From: Aquilonibacter sp963703325
Lineage (GTDB): Bacteria > Vulcanimicrobiota > Vulcanimicrobiia > Vulcanimicrobiales > Vulcanimicrobiaceae
Assembly: GCA_963703325.1 (NCBI GenBank)
Contig: OY969805.1
Span: 2,108,001-2,172,000, forward strand
Length of the DNA stretch: 64,000 bases
Reading direction: 5' to 3'
Shown here one piece after another: positions 44,301 through 52,091 of the stretch; within the stretch, counting starts at the first letter, position 1, and each line of letters begins with the position of its first letter. Made by a program: the position numbers and the translations under genes. The notes under the pieces are model-generated. The model had not been told where the DNA came from and did no database searches. It worked only from the letters and a program-made list of their open reading frames with translations.

Positions 44301-44738
44301 GTGTTGTTCGACGCGCTCCTCGCGTGGTTGCATTTCCTGTGCATCTTCACGCTGGTGGGCACGTTGATTTCAGAGCTGGTGCTCTACCGTCGCGAGATGG
44401 ACGCCGCACGAATCGCGCTGCTTCGGCGCATCGACATCCTCTTTGGCGTCGCCGCGGGTTTGGTGATCGTGAGCGGCGTTCTGCGCGTGACCTTGGGCCT
44501 CAAAGGCGCGGCGTTTTATCTCCACAATCCGTTTTTCTGGACGAAGATGGGGCTCTTTCTCGCGCTGGGGCTGCTCTCGATCGCGCCGACGATCCATTAC
44601 CTCCGGCTGCCGAGTTCGGGAACCTTGGTCGTGCCGGAGGGTGCCTACCGGCGGACGTGGGCCGTGCTGGTCCTTGAGGTTGGGGTACTTGGCTGCATCC
44701 CACTGCTCGCCACCCTCCTTGCCCACGGCTACAACTAG
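44301..44738 (+). CDS. DUF2214 family membrane protein
   Basis: A 145-residue protein with four membrane helices, matching DUF2214 by LLAWLHFLCIFTLVGTLISELVLYR (in two parts), FGVAAGLVIVSGVLRVTLG, and NPFFWTKMGLFLALGLLSI. The function is not known. The GTG start follows the stop of the Gly-zipper gene directly, so the two share a transcript. Confidence 0.82.
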   Translation: MLFDALLAWLHFLCIFTLVGTLISELVLYRREMDAARIALLRRIDILFGVAAGLVIVSGVLRVTLGLKGAAFYLHNPFFWTKMGLFLALGLLSIAPTIHYLRLPSSGTLVVPEGAYRRTWAVLVLEVGVLGCIPLLATLLAHGYN

Positions 44739-44751
44739 CTCTAATTAATTC

Positions 44752-44801
44752 TTTAGTTGACAGTTCTGGCCGGCCGGAGTATCGTAGCGATATCAACTAA
44801 A
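44752..44801 (+). promoter_or_regulatory. Sigma-70-like promoter flanked by an inverted repeat
   Basis: TTGACA (44757-44762) and TATCGT (44780-44785) are spaced by 17 nt. The -35 end of this promoter lies in TTTAGTTGA (44752-44760), which is repeated inverted as TCAACTAAA (44793-44801) just after the expected start site. The 9-bp arms around the core promoter look like an operator pair. The small secreted-peptide gene follows. Confidence 0.6.
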
Positions 44802-44819
44802 TTCTTAGGAGTACCGATA

Positions 44820-44978
44820 ATGCTGGGCCGCTTCCTCGTCAGTCTTGCCGCCGCCGTTCTGGTCACTTTCGCAGGCACCGAGGCACTCGGAGCCGCGATC
44901 GCGCCCGCTCCGCTCAAGATCATCGCCACCGTCGTTGCGCATCCGCATCCCGTTTCGAGCAGCGTCGCACGTTCTTAG
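44820..44978 (+). CDS. Small exported peptide
   Basis: A 52-residue protein from ATG 44820, with TTAGGAG about 9 nt upstream. Residues 1-26 (MLGRFLVSLAAAVLVTFAGT plus EALGAA) form a signal peptide or membrane helix; the mature end is short and contains HPHPVSSSV. It has its own promoter with flanking inverted repeats, which argues that it is a real gene. No family is recognised. Confidence 0.55.
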   Translation: MLGRFLVSLAAAVLVTFAGTEALGAAIAPAPLKIIATVVAHPHPVSSSVARS

Positions 44979-45010
44979 CACGAGCTTGAATCCGGGAGAG
45001 GGAAGTCCGC

Positions 45011-45040
45011 TTGCGTCTGGGTAGCCGTATCCAGTAGAAT
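45011..45040 (+). promoter_or_regulatory. Promoter of the tRNA-Asn gene
   Basis: TTGCGT (45011-45016) and TAGAAT (45035-45040) are separated by 18 nt, and the tRNA begins 18 nt after the -10 box. Confidence 0.5.
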
Positions 45041-45057
45041 CCCGCAGTACCCTCTGG

Positions 45058-45133
45058 TCCGGATTAGCTCAGCTGGTAGAGCGGATGACTGTTAATCATT
45101 AGGTCGCTGGTTCGAGTCCAGCATCCGGAGCCA
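45058..45133 (+). tRNA. tRNA-Asn(GUU)
   Basis: A complete 76-nt tRNA with CCA encoded (45131-45133). The acceptor TCCGGAT pairs with ATCCGGA, the anticodon stem GATGA / TCATT encloses CTGTTAA with GTT at 45091-45093, and the T-loop is TTCGAGT. A strong terminator follows directly. Confidence 0.97.
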
Positions 45134-45134
45134 T
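45111..45134 (+). repeat. Direct repeat copy 1: 3' end of tRNA-Asn
   Basis: The 24 nt from TTCGAGTCCAGC to GGAGCCAT (T-loop to CCA plus one base) recur identically at 45270-45293, 159 nt downstream. A perfect repeat of a tRNA 3' end is the usual form of an attachment-site pair left by an integrated element. Confidence 0.8.
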
Positions 45135-45174
45135 GAAAAGAACGAGCTCCCAGTAATGGGGGCTCGTTCTTTTC
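45135..45174 (+). terminator. Terminator hairpin after tRNA-Asn
   Basis: A 17-bp stem (GAAAAGAACGAGCTCCC with GGGGGCTCGTTCTTTTC, one G-T pair) and a 6-nt loop AGTAAT start right after the CCA end. The T-rich 3' arm could serve as the U-tract. Confidence 0.85.
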
Positions 45175-45269
45175 ATCACTCGCGCGCCGGACGAGAACCA
45201 GCGAAGCTGGCACGGCGCAGGATGCGCGTGGGGGGTTTGCAGCGACAGGATGTCGCGGCGGCAAACCCA

Positions 45270-45293
45270 TTCGAGTCCAGCATCCGGAGCCAT
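45270..45293 (+). repeat. Direct repeat copy 2: duplicated tRNA-Asn 3' end
   Basis: This exact second copy of the 24-nt tRNA-Asn 3' end lacks the rest of the tRNA. The 135 nt between the copies hold the tRNA terminator and a hairpin (GGGTTTGC ... GCAAACCC), but no gene that I can support. Confidence 0.8.
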
Positions 45294-45300
45294 TTCAGCG

Positions 45301-45336
45301 CAAAACCCTCGTGAAAGCGGGGGTTTTGTCTTTTTT
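45301..45336 (+). terminator. Intrinsic terminator after the duplicated tRNA end
   Basis: CAAAACCC (45301-45308) pairs with GGGTTTTG (45321-45328) and is followed by TCTTTTTT. It would stop plus-strand transcripts from the tRNA region ahead of the convergent gene that ends at 45352. Confidence 0.8.
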
Positions 45337-45351
45337 GCACGCAGTGTCGTC

Positions 45352-47238
45352 CTACAGCGTCTCTACACGCGCCCTGGGCGACGGCATCGGCGACGCGGCC
45401 GGCGACGGCGATTGCGACGGTGCATATTCGACGTCCGCCTCGACCGCGTCCGTGCGTGAGTCGGGTGGTTGCAAAGTGAACGAGATTGCCATCGTCTCGT
45501 GCTCCCACGATGACTTGAACGACGTCGCGTCTTGCGCCGCAAAGACCCACGAGCCGTCGTCGTGCGGCGTTCCCGATCCGAAAGTGATGCCCGTGCCCTC
45601 GAGGGTCACGGTATCGATGTACTTCAAGCCCGTGCCTTTGAGGACGAGAACTCCCTTCGGTAAAAAGGCGATTGCACTCGTAATCGACGGAAGTGCAGGG
45701 AACACGGGAAATGCGATCGGCGTCATTGCGCTCCCGCCTGCATCGTGAATCACGACATTCCCGGTCGCGCCGCCGGCATTCGACGCGTCAAGCGTTGCGG
45801 TAACGCTGTCGCTCGTGCGATCGAGCTTTGAAACGGGAATCGAGCGTCCCAACCCGTCGCGCACCGTGACCGACTCGACGCAACCGCCTTGCTTCGCGCC
45901 GCCATCCGTGAAGGTCAACGCGGAGTGCTTGTCGCCCTCGACCACATACACGCCGGCGCTGTTCTGCAACGTCCACGGCGCGATATGCGGTTCGACTATT
46001 GCGATCGGTGCCGCGTCGAGCGCGTCAAAGCCCCAATCGCTCGCAAGTGCCGCTGTGCCGCCACCGGCAAGCCGCGCGAATTCCTCCGCCGAAAGATCCG
46101 CGCGATATCCGAGCAGCGGATCGTAGGTCGCCGAAAGGTCGAACGTGCTAGACGGCGTCTTCAACGTGACAGTGTGTGACCGAAAGTAGATCGGCAGCCC
46201 AGAAAATGTAACGTTAAACTCCAGTGTGCGGCTCGCGAGACATACCGGTACTTTCGGAACATTGCCGTATGACGGCAGCTTCGGGCTCGTCCCCCGCGAA
46301 CCAACAGTAAAGTACACGATTGTCGATGGTTTGCTCGCCGCTGCATCGTATTCGGGCTGTTCATTCACATAAACGTGCGTGTCTTCTGTTCCCGGTTTCA
46401 TCGTACCAGGAACGAATATGTAGTGCGCGGCGACGCGGCGCTTCGCGAGTAATTCGTACAGCGTGCCGAGGAGCATTCCGTACGTTTCCATGCCGATCGG
46501 GAGATCATTACCGATTACGCTCCCAACCGCCGCCTTTGGTGTATTCCCATATCCCGCGGCGACGGCTTGTGCTGCGCACGCGTATTGCGTGCTCTGGGAG
46601 GCTGTTGTCGCGAAACACGCGGAGTCACCGAGATCCGACCCGAAGAGGGCCTCCGTCGTCGACGCGACGCGCGCTCGGCCGTCGGGCAATTCCTCTGGCT
46701 GAATCGAAGCGAGCGATTTAAGAAACGCGTTCATCGTCGAAGCTTTGGCTTCTGCGCTGGCGGAAAGATCCGCCGTGCGCAGCAGCAATGCGCGGTTGGA
46801 CAACTCGGTTATGGCGGCGCGCGCGTCGGGAATGCCATGTCCGTAGCGGCTGCCGTCCTCGGGTACAAGGAAAATGAGTGGAGTCGCGTCCGGCTGCACA
46901 ATGGCGTTCCAGATTGCCCCGGCTTTCGCATGGCTCAAGTCAGCGTCGGGAATCGCAAACGTTGGCGGATGCTGCAGGTAATCGTTGTACATGTTTGCCA
47001 CGACGAGGTGCCAGCGAGGCGAACGGCTGAACTGCACGCCCTTCGGGAACGAGATCTCGATCACGTCGCCCGGGTCGAGATACGGCACTTGTGTCGCCTT
47101 TAGAGTGGTACCGGCGCGAGCGATCTGGACGTTGACACTTGCTCCCAGAATATCGAAGGCCGATTGCGGCTTCTGCGGTTGCGCCGAGGCACCGAGCAGC
47201 AGCGAGCATACGAGAAAGACTGCCGTGAAACGCCTCAT
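45352..47238 (-). CDS. Large exported protein of unknown function
   Basis: A 628-residue protein with a signal peptide (MRRFTAVFLVCSLLLGASAQ) that I cannot place in a family. The N-terminal part includes YLDPGDVIEISFPKGVQFS and a possible alpha/beta region (IFLVPEDGSRYGHGIPDARA, NRALLLRTADLSAS). The middle has paired Cys residues, and the C-terminal about 130 residues look like an IPT/Ig-like sandwich (SAIAFLPKGVLVLKGTGLKY) before a SPSPAASPMPSP tail. ATG 47238 is preferred over a start 7 codons upstream because it begins the signal peptide. It may be cotranscribed with the minus-strand genes upstream. Confidence 0.55.
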   Translation of the reverse strand: MRRFTAVFLVCSLLLGASAQPQKPQSAFDILGASVNVQIARAGTTLKATQVPYLDPGDVIEISFPKGVQFSRSPRWHLVVANMYNDYLQHPPTFAIPDADLSHAKAGAIWNAIVQPDATPLIFLVPEDGSRYGHGIPDARAAITELSNRALLLRTADLSASAEAKASTMNAFLKSLASIQPEELPDGRARVASTTEALFGSDLGDSACFATTASQSTQYACAAQAVAAGYGNTPKAAVGSVIGNDLPIGMETYGMLLGTLYELLAKRRVAAHYIFVPGTMKPGTEDTHVYVNEQPEYDAAASKPSTIVYFTVGSRGTSPKLPSYGNVPKVPVCLASRTLEFNVTFSGLPIYFRSHTVTLKTPSSTFDLSATYDPLLGYRADLSAEEFARLAGGGTAALASDWGFDALDAAPIAIVEPHIAPWTLQNSAGVYVVEGDKHSALTFTDGGAKQGGCVESVTVRDGLGRSIPVSKLDRTSDSVTATLDASNAGGATGNVVIHDAGGSAMTPIAFPVFPALPSITSAIAFLPKGVLVLKGTGLKYIDTVTLEGTGITFGSGTPHDDGSWVFAAQDATSFKSSWEHETMAISFTLQPPDSRTDAVEADVEYAPSQSPSPAASPMPSPRARVETL

Positions 47239-47292
47239 GTCACCAGAAACGCACGACATCGACGCTTCGTTTGCGGCTACGCGATCTTATTG

Positions 47293-47409
47293 TCATTGCG
47301 CGCGAATTCCACGGTTTAGAAATAAGAGCGCAAGCGCAAGACCCCCGAAGAACGATACTCCCGCGGCCGCAGCAACCGCAGTGTCCAGGCAGATCGTCCT
47401 CTGCGACAT
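47293..47409 (-). CDS. 38-residue single-pass membrane peptide
   Basis: This ORF is too short for standard calling. Its ATG (47409-47407) shares one base with the TGA of the DUF4336 gene (TGATG), a typical coupling arrangement. The peptide starts MSQRTICLDTAVAAAAGVSF and continues with a Gly/Ala/Leu-rich helix (FFGGLALALLFL) ending NRGIRAQ. The uninterrupted hydrophobic stretch of about 20 residues with a basic C-terminal flank is hard to explain by chance. The function is unknown; a small partner of the ClC channel or DUF4336 protein is possible. Confidence 0.5.
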   Translation of the reverse strand: MSQRTICLDTAVAAAAGVSFFGGLALALLFLNRGIRAQ

Positions 47410-48098
47410 CATCCCGACAGCCATCGAAAAGCGGCTTCGACAAATGGTTTAGCATCGTGTTCCACGCAGTGCCCATGGGCGACGATGGCTTTGTCGAAAT
47501 CCCAAGATAGCAATCTCGCTAAAGACGCTCGCGCCTTGCTCCGGTCGGTGAACGACCAACGTATATCGAGCGGCACCCCGCCGTCGAGCACTCCAGCTAA
47601 CGCTTTTGCGACGTTGCCGAATGTATGGCCCTTTACCGCCGGATAATTTTGGATGAAGTCGGTGATCATTAGCGTCCGCGACGGCTTGTGAAGAAACTCG
47701 ACTTCGTCGAGGAACAGGTTACCTCGAAACACGACTTGTTCGATATCCCCAGCCCACTCCGCGGGTGCGACGTCGTCGAGCCGCCCCGCGAATGCACGGG
47801 GAAGCCGTGCACGTCGTGCTTCCGGAGGGCCCCAAAGTTGCGCGTCTGGGAATGCATTCCATGATTCCAGGCGCCAGAGGTGCATCAGCGTCGGAGCCAC
47901 GAGGTAGCGAACCGGGCCGATGTCCCTGATTTGCTTGAGCAGGTCCGGCGACAGCTCGACCGGAGAATTGATCCATACCGAATCATCTCGCAGTTTGACT
48001 AGGGTCATCCGCGTTGGCAGCGTGATCCGCCCGAGTACCGAGACCGGCGGACCGTCAACGATCCAGATATTCTCGCCAAAGCACTGCAATACCGACAT
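47409..48098 (-). CDS. DUF4336 metallo-beta-lactamase-like protein
   Basis: A 229-residue protein of DUF4336, thought to have a metallo-beta-lactamase-like fold. It shows the family start LQCFGENIWIVDGPPVSVLG, PTRMTLVKLRDDSVWINSPV, YLVAPTLMHLWRLESW and DEVEFLHKPSRTLMITD. The canonical HxHxDH zinc motif is absent, as usual in the group, so catalysis is uncertain. It starts directly after the ClC channel stop and is followed by the 38-residue peptide. Confidence 0.85.
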   Translation of the reverse strand: MSVLQCFGENIWIVDGPPVSVLGRITLPTRMTLVKLRDDSVWINSPVELSPDLLKQIRDIGPVRYLVAPTLMHLWRLESWNAFPDAQLWGPPEARRARLPRAFAGRLDDVAPAEWAGDIEQVVFRGNLFLDEVEFLHKPSRTLMITDFIQNYPAVKGHTFGNVAKALAGVLDGGVPLDIRWSFTDRSKARASLARLLSWDFDKAIVAHGHCVEHDAKPFVEAAFRWLSG

Positions 48099-49823
48099 CT
48101 AGATGGCTACCACGCTGCGGTACGCACTTAGAAGGTCGCGACGCGTAACGACGCCGACCAACACATCGTCTACGATGACGGGCAGGAGCGGCGCGCGAGG
48201 ATCCGCCATGAGTGTCGCAGCACGCTCGAGCGTATCGGTTTGCGCAAGAACATCTTGCGCGGGGAGCATGATCGTCTCGATGGCCTGAGCTCCCTTTCCG
48301 TTGGCCATCGCATGCGAGACATCTGAAAGGTTCACGATACCGACGAACCGATCGCCTTCGCAGACCGGCAGCGTCAACTCCATCGAGGGCGTCTCTTCTA
48401 ATGCAAGAGATCGAACGGTCTGCCCAGCCTGCGCAACGAATGGTGGTGTCCTTCCAACCTGCGAAACGGAGATTCGCGCGAACACCTGCGGATTGCGAAT
48501 GCGTTGCCAATCAATGCCGCGCCGAAGCAGCTTGCGCTCGTAGATCGTCGCGCCGAGCAGCCTGCGCCCCAGCAGCGTGGCGATAACGACGGCGACCATG
48601 AGCGGCAGAATGATCGTGTAGTCGCTGGACATTTCGAAAACGATCATGATCGCGGTGATCGGTGCTTCCGCTGCGGCCGCGAACACCGCGGCCATCCCGA
48701 CTAAACCGTAGGCGGCGGCTGGACCCGTCCATGACGGAAACGCATGATGTGCAAGCGCGCCGAACCCATCGCCTAAGAAGGCACCCATAAACAGCGAGGG
48801 TGCAAAAACGCCGCCGGAACCGCCCGATCCAAGCGTCAGCGACGTTGCGACCGGCTTGAGCGTCGCGAGCAACAGTGCATGTCCCGGCTGAACGTGCGAG
48901 TAGAAAACCTGCTGAATCGCGCTATAACCGACGCCGAAGACCTGCGGAAACCAGATGCCAATGACGCCGACGGCCGCGAAGCCGACGGCTCCCTTCGACC
49001 ACGGTGGCATGCGCAGCCGTTCGAACGCATCCTCGCTCGCGTACAGAAGGTTGACAAATCCCGTCGCCCACAGCGCTGCAAGCATCCCCAGCAACGCATA
49101 GAGCGCTAATTCCCACGGAGTCACGAGCGCGAAGCCGGCTGCGGAAAACGACGGATGATCTCCTAAGAATGCACGCCCGATCACGGCAGAGATGACCGAT
49201 GCAACAACGATCGCCGCGAACGATCGCGGCGCGAACTCCCCCAGAATGACCTCGGCTGCGAAGAACACGCCCCCGATTGGGGCGTTGAAGGTTGCCGAAA
49301 TGCCGGCTGCGGCGCCGCAGGCGACGAGCGTCCGCACGATCGGAGCGGGCGCGCGCGCAATCTGCCCAAGAACGGAACCGATGGCGGAGCCGATCTGCAC
49401 AATAGGGCCTTCGCGCCCGCAACTTCCGCCGAAGCCTATGCACGTTGCCGAGGCCAGCGCCTTGATTGCGATGACCCGCGGACGCATGACGCCGCCTCGT
49501 AATGCTACGGCTTCCATCACTTCCGGTACGCCGTGCCCCTTGGCTTCTGGAGCAAAGCGCGACGCGACCAATGCTGCGATCGCTCCGCCGAGTGCAAGTT
49601 GAAGCACGACGCCCACCGGACCAATGTGTTGTGTTAGAAACGCTCCGATGACCCCGAACGCGAGCCAAGTTGCCCCTGAGATGAGCGCGCGGAACGCAAC
49701 GGCGCCAAAGCCGCCGCCTAGACCCACCGCGACCGCAGCGAGGATCATGAACGCACTTTGCGAGATGGAGATTTTGCCGATGCGGACGACGTAGCGCCCG
49801 TCGCCAGGTTCGAACTTGATCAT
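48099..49823 (-). CDS. ClC-family chloride channel or antiporter with CBS domains
   Basis: A 574-residue membrane protein. The transport domain (about 20-425) has the ClC selectivity motifs in variant form: GHGVPEVMEA (GSGIP position), GREGPIVQIG with the gating Glu, and GSGGSGGVFAPSLFMGAFLG. The C-terminal cytoplasmic part holds two CBS domains (about 455-572, ending VGVVTRRDLLSAYRSV) that may bind adenine nucleotides. It probably exchanges Cl- for H+ or passes Cl-. It heads a minus-strand operon with DUF4336 and lies 12 nt from the csoR stop. Confidence 0.93.
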   Translation of the reverse strand: MIKFEPGDGRYVVRIGKISISQSAFMILAAVAVGLGGGFGAVAFRALISGATWLAFGVIGAFLTQHIGPVGVVLQLALGGAIAALVASRFAPEAKGHGVPEVMEAVALRGGVMRPRVIAIKALASATCIGFGGSCGREGPIVQIGSAIGSVLGQIARAPAPIVRTLVACGAAAGISATFNAPIGGVFFAAEVILGEFAPRSFAAIVVASVISAVIGRAFLGDHPSFSAAGFALVTPWELALYALLGMLAALWATGFVNLLYASEDAFERLRMPPWSKGAVGFAAVGVIGIWFPQVFGVGYSAIQQVFYSHVQPGHALLLATLKPVATSLTLGSGGSGGVFAPSLFMGAFLGDGFGALAHHAFPSWTGPAAAYGLVGMAAVFAAAAEAPITAIMIVFEMSSDYTIILPLMVAVVIATLLGRRLLGATIYERKLLRRGIDWQRIRNPQVFARISVSQVGRTPPFVAQAGQTVRSLALEETPSMELTLPVCEGDRFVGIVNLSDVSHAMANGKGAQAIETIMLPAQDVLAQTDTLERAATLMADPRAPLLPVIVDDVLVGVVTRRDLLSAYRSVVAI

Positions 49824-49835
49824 CCTAGGCGTCGA

Positions 49836-50138
49836 TCACTGAGCGCGCTGATCGTACTCGAGCGTGCTCAACAGCTCCGCAACAGCCCGCTTCTCGTCGC
49901 CCGAGCGAACCAATTCCATGAAACAGCGATCGAGATGGTGTTGCACGATGATGTGACTGACCTGATTGAGTGCGGAACGGACCGCGAACAGTTGCATCAG
50001 CAAATCGATGCAGGAGGCATCATCCTCGATCATGCCGAGGACGCCTTCAAGGTGACCACGTGCCGTCTTGAGGCGTCGCGCGATGTCGGCCTTTCGGTCG
50101 GCTGCTAGCGGGACCGCCGCAGGTCTTTTCTTAGGCAC
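49836..50138 (-). CDS. CsoR/FrmR-family (DUF156) metal-sensing repressor
   Basis: A 100-residue all-helical repressor with no classical DNA-binding domain. The family core RLKTARGHLEGVLGMIEDDA is followed by Cys in SCIDLLMQ and the His-x3-Cys of HHLDRC, giving the Cys-His-Cys triad of Cu(I)-sensing CsoR. FrmR-type aldehyde sensors keep similar residues, so Cu is likely but not certain. GTG 50138 is chosen: the frame continues upstream, but the operator-like palindrome and length both support it. The operator overlaps its ribosome binding site, indicating self-repression. Confidence 0.88.
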   Translation of the reverse strand: MPKKRPAAVPLAADRKADIARRLKTARGHLEGVLGMIEDDASCIDLLMQLFAVRSALNQVSHIIVQHHLDRCFMELVRSGDEKRAVAELLSTLEYDQRAQ

Positions 50139-50140
50139 GC

Positions 50141-50170
50141 ATACCCCTACCCCCCGGGGAGGGGATATAC
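50141..50170. promoter_or_regulatory. CsoR-type G/C-tract operator
   Basis: ATACCCCTACCCC (50141-50153) runs into CCGGGGAGGGGATAT (about 50154-50168), a pseudo-palindrome of C and G tracts ending in ATA/TAT, as in known CsoR operators. It starts 2 nt before the csoR start codon and lies 132 nt upstream of the plus-strand TPP-enzyme gene, so it could govern both. Confidence 0.65.
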
Positions 50171-50301
50171 CTCTTCGAACAGCCAGTCCGGCCGCTCGTC
50201 TCGTGTATTTCACTATACCCAAGGTTCTTTAGTGAAGGACACGCTTAACGCAAGTTATTTTGTTTGCGCGCTCCCCGCAAGGGTAAGACTTTGAAACCAC
50301 T

Positions 50302-52089
50302 ATGAATACAAGCGATTTTCTCCTCGCACGTCTCGTCGATTGGGGCTTCTACCGCATTTACGGCTACCCGGGCGACGGGATCAATGGGATCATGGGCGCG
50401 TTCGATCGCATCGGCGACAAGCTTAAGTTCATCCAAGTCCGCCATGAAGAGATGGCGGCATTTATGGCGTGCGCGCACGCCAAGTTTACCGGCGAGACCG
50501 GCATCTGCTTGGCAACGTCCGGCCCGGGCGGGATTCATTTGCTCAACGGTCTTTACGACGCGAAAATGGATCACATGCCGGTAGTCGCTATCGTCGGTCA
50601 GGCCGCGACGTCGGCGTTAGGCGGCTCGTACCAACAAGAAGTCGATCTGCAAGTTCTGTTACAAGACGTAACGGAATACGTCTACACGGTTTCCAACCCG
50701 GCAGCGATGCGTCATGTCGTGGACCGCGCCGTGCGCACAGCAAAAGGCATGCGCGCCGTTACCTGCGTGATCGTCCCGAAAGACGTGCAAGAAATGGCGG
50801 CGGTTCCCGAGCCTCCACATGCGCACAACATGATGAGCAGTAGTGTGGGATACAGCGCTCCCGTCGTCATCCCCGCCCAGCAAGATCTGCAGCGAGCCGC
50901 AGATATTCTGAACGCCGGCACGCGCGTCGCATTGATGGTAGGCCAAGGTGCGGCCAACGCGACGGACGAGGTCATCGCCGTTGCCGATCGCCTGGGGGCG
51001 GGCATCGCAAAAGCATTGCTCGGAAAATACGTCGTCCCCGACGACTTGCCGTACGTGACGGGCACACTTGGCTTACTCGGAACGCGCCCGAGCTACGATA
51101 TGATGAACGACTGCGACACGCTCTTGATGGTTGGGACCTGCTATCCGTATTCGGAGTTCTTGCCAAAGCCGGGCCGTGCGCGCGCCGTGCAGATCGACAT
51201 CGATCCACGCAACGTCGGGCTGCGTTTTCCGACGGAAGTCAATTTGATCGGGGACAGCCGCGATACGCTCGCAGCGCTCTTACCACTGCTCAAACCAAAA
51301 GCCGACAACGCTTGGCGCGACAGAATCGAGAAGGGTCAGAAAGGCTGGCACTCCGAGGAAGAGGCACGCTGTCACGTCAAGGGCGATTTGATCAATCCGC
51401 AGCTCGTGTTCTGGGAATTGAACAAACGGCTGCCGGAGAAGGCGATTCTCACTGGCGACGCGGGCACGCCGACGAATTGGTTTGCGCGCAACATTCAGAT
51501 GCGGCGCGGCATGAAATCCTCTCTTTCGGGAAGTCTGGCGACAATGGGCTCGGCCGTACCGTATGCGATTGCCGCGAAGTTCGCCTATCCGGACCGAGTC
51601 GTTATCGCGTGCGCCGGCGACGGCGCAATGCAAATGAACGGCAGCGCGGAGTTGCTGACCGTCAAGAAATATTGGAAAACATGGTCCGACCCGCGGTTGA
51701 TCATCGTCGTCCTCAACAACTCGGATCTCAACCAAGTGACCTGGGAGATGCGCATCGAATCCGGCGATCCGAAATTCGAAGCCTCACAAGAGCTCCCGAA
51801 GTTCAACTACGCGCAATACGGGGCGTCGCTCGGCCTGTGCGGCATTCGTGTCGAACGAAGCGAGGATATCGGGGGCGCGTGGGATCGGGCACTGGCCTCG
51901 GATCGACCGGTCGTTTTCGACGCGGTCGTCGATCCGAATGTCACGCAATTGCCGCCGCATATCACGTTGGAACAAGCGCATAACCTATTTTCGGCCATGG
52001 CGAAGGGCGATCCCGACGAAGGCGGCGTGATCAAGCAATCGATCAAAGAGGTTATAGCCGGATTTCTTCCACACCGCGCGGACAAGTAG
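50302..52089 (+). CDS. Thiamine-diphosphate enzyme, pyruvate-oxidase-like
   Basis: A 595-residue three-domain ThDP enzyme of the acetohydroxyacid synthase/pyruvate oxidase superfamily. The Pyr domain has GYPGDGINGIMGAF and the catalytic Glu in VRHEEMAAFMA. The middle domain (about 200-330) is of the FAD/CoA-binding type. The PP domain has CAGDGAMQMNGSAELLTVKK and ends in LNNSDL, the GDG ... NN motif. Pyruvate oxidase (quinone or O2) or a 2-keto-acid decarboxylase are both possible. It leads the plus-strand catabolic operon and starts 132 nt downstream of the CsoR operator. Confidence 0.85.
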   Translation: MNTSDFLLARLVDWGFYRIYGYPGDGINGIMGAFDRIGDKLKFIQVRHEEMAAFMACAHAKFTGETGICLATSGPGGIHLLNGLYDAKMDHMPVVAIVGQAATSALGGSYQQEVDLQVLLQDVTEYVYTVSNPAAMRHVVDRAVRTAKGMRAVTCVIVPKDVQEMAAVPEPPHAHNMMSSSVGYSAPVVIPAQQDLQRAADILNAGTRVALMVGQGAANATDEVIAVADRLGAGIAKALLGKYVVPDDLPYVTGTLGLLGTRPSYDMMNDCDTLLMVGTCYPYSEFLPKPGRARAVQIDIDPRNVGLRFPTEVNLIGDSRDTLAALLPLLKPKADNAWRDRIEKGQKGWHSEEEARCHVKGDLINPQLVFWELNKRLPEKAILTGDAGTPTNWFARNIQMRRGMKSSLSGSLATMGSAVPYAIAAKFAYPDRVVIACAGDGAMQMNGSAELLTVKKYWKTWSDPRLIIVVLNNSDLNQVTWEMRIESGDPKFEASQELPKFNYAQYGASLGLCGIRVERSEDIGGAWDRALASDRPVVFDAVVDPNVTQLPPHITLEQAHNLFSAMAKGDPDEGGVIKQSIKEVIAGFLPHRADK

Positions 52090-52091
52090 GC

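Noticed and set aside
45064..45293. Minus-strand ORFs over the tRNA-Asn region encoding APDAGLEPAT-type peptides.
   Set aside because: They are antisense translations of the tRNA gene and its repeat, a well-known source of false protein calls.
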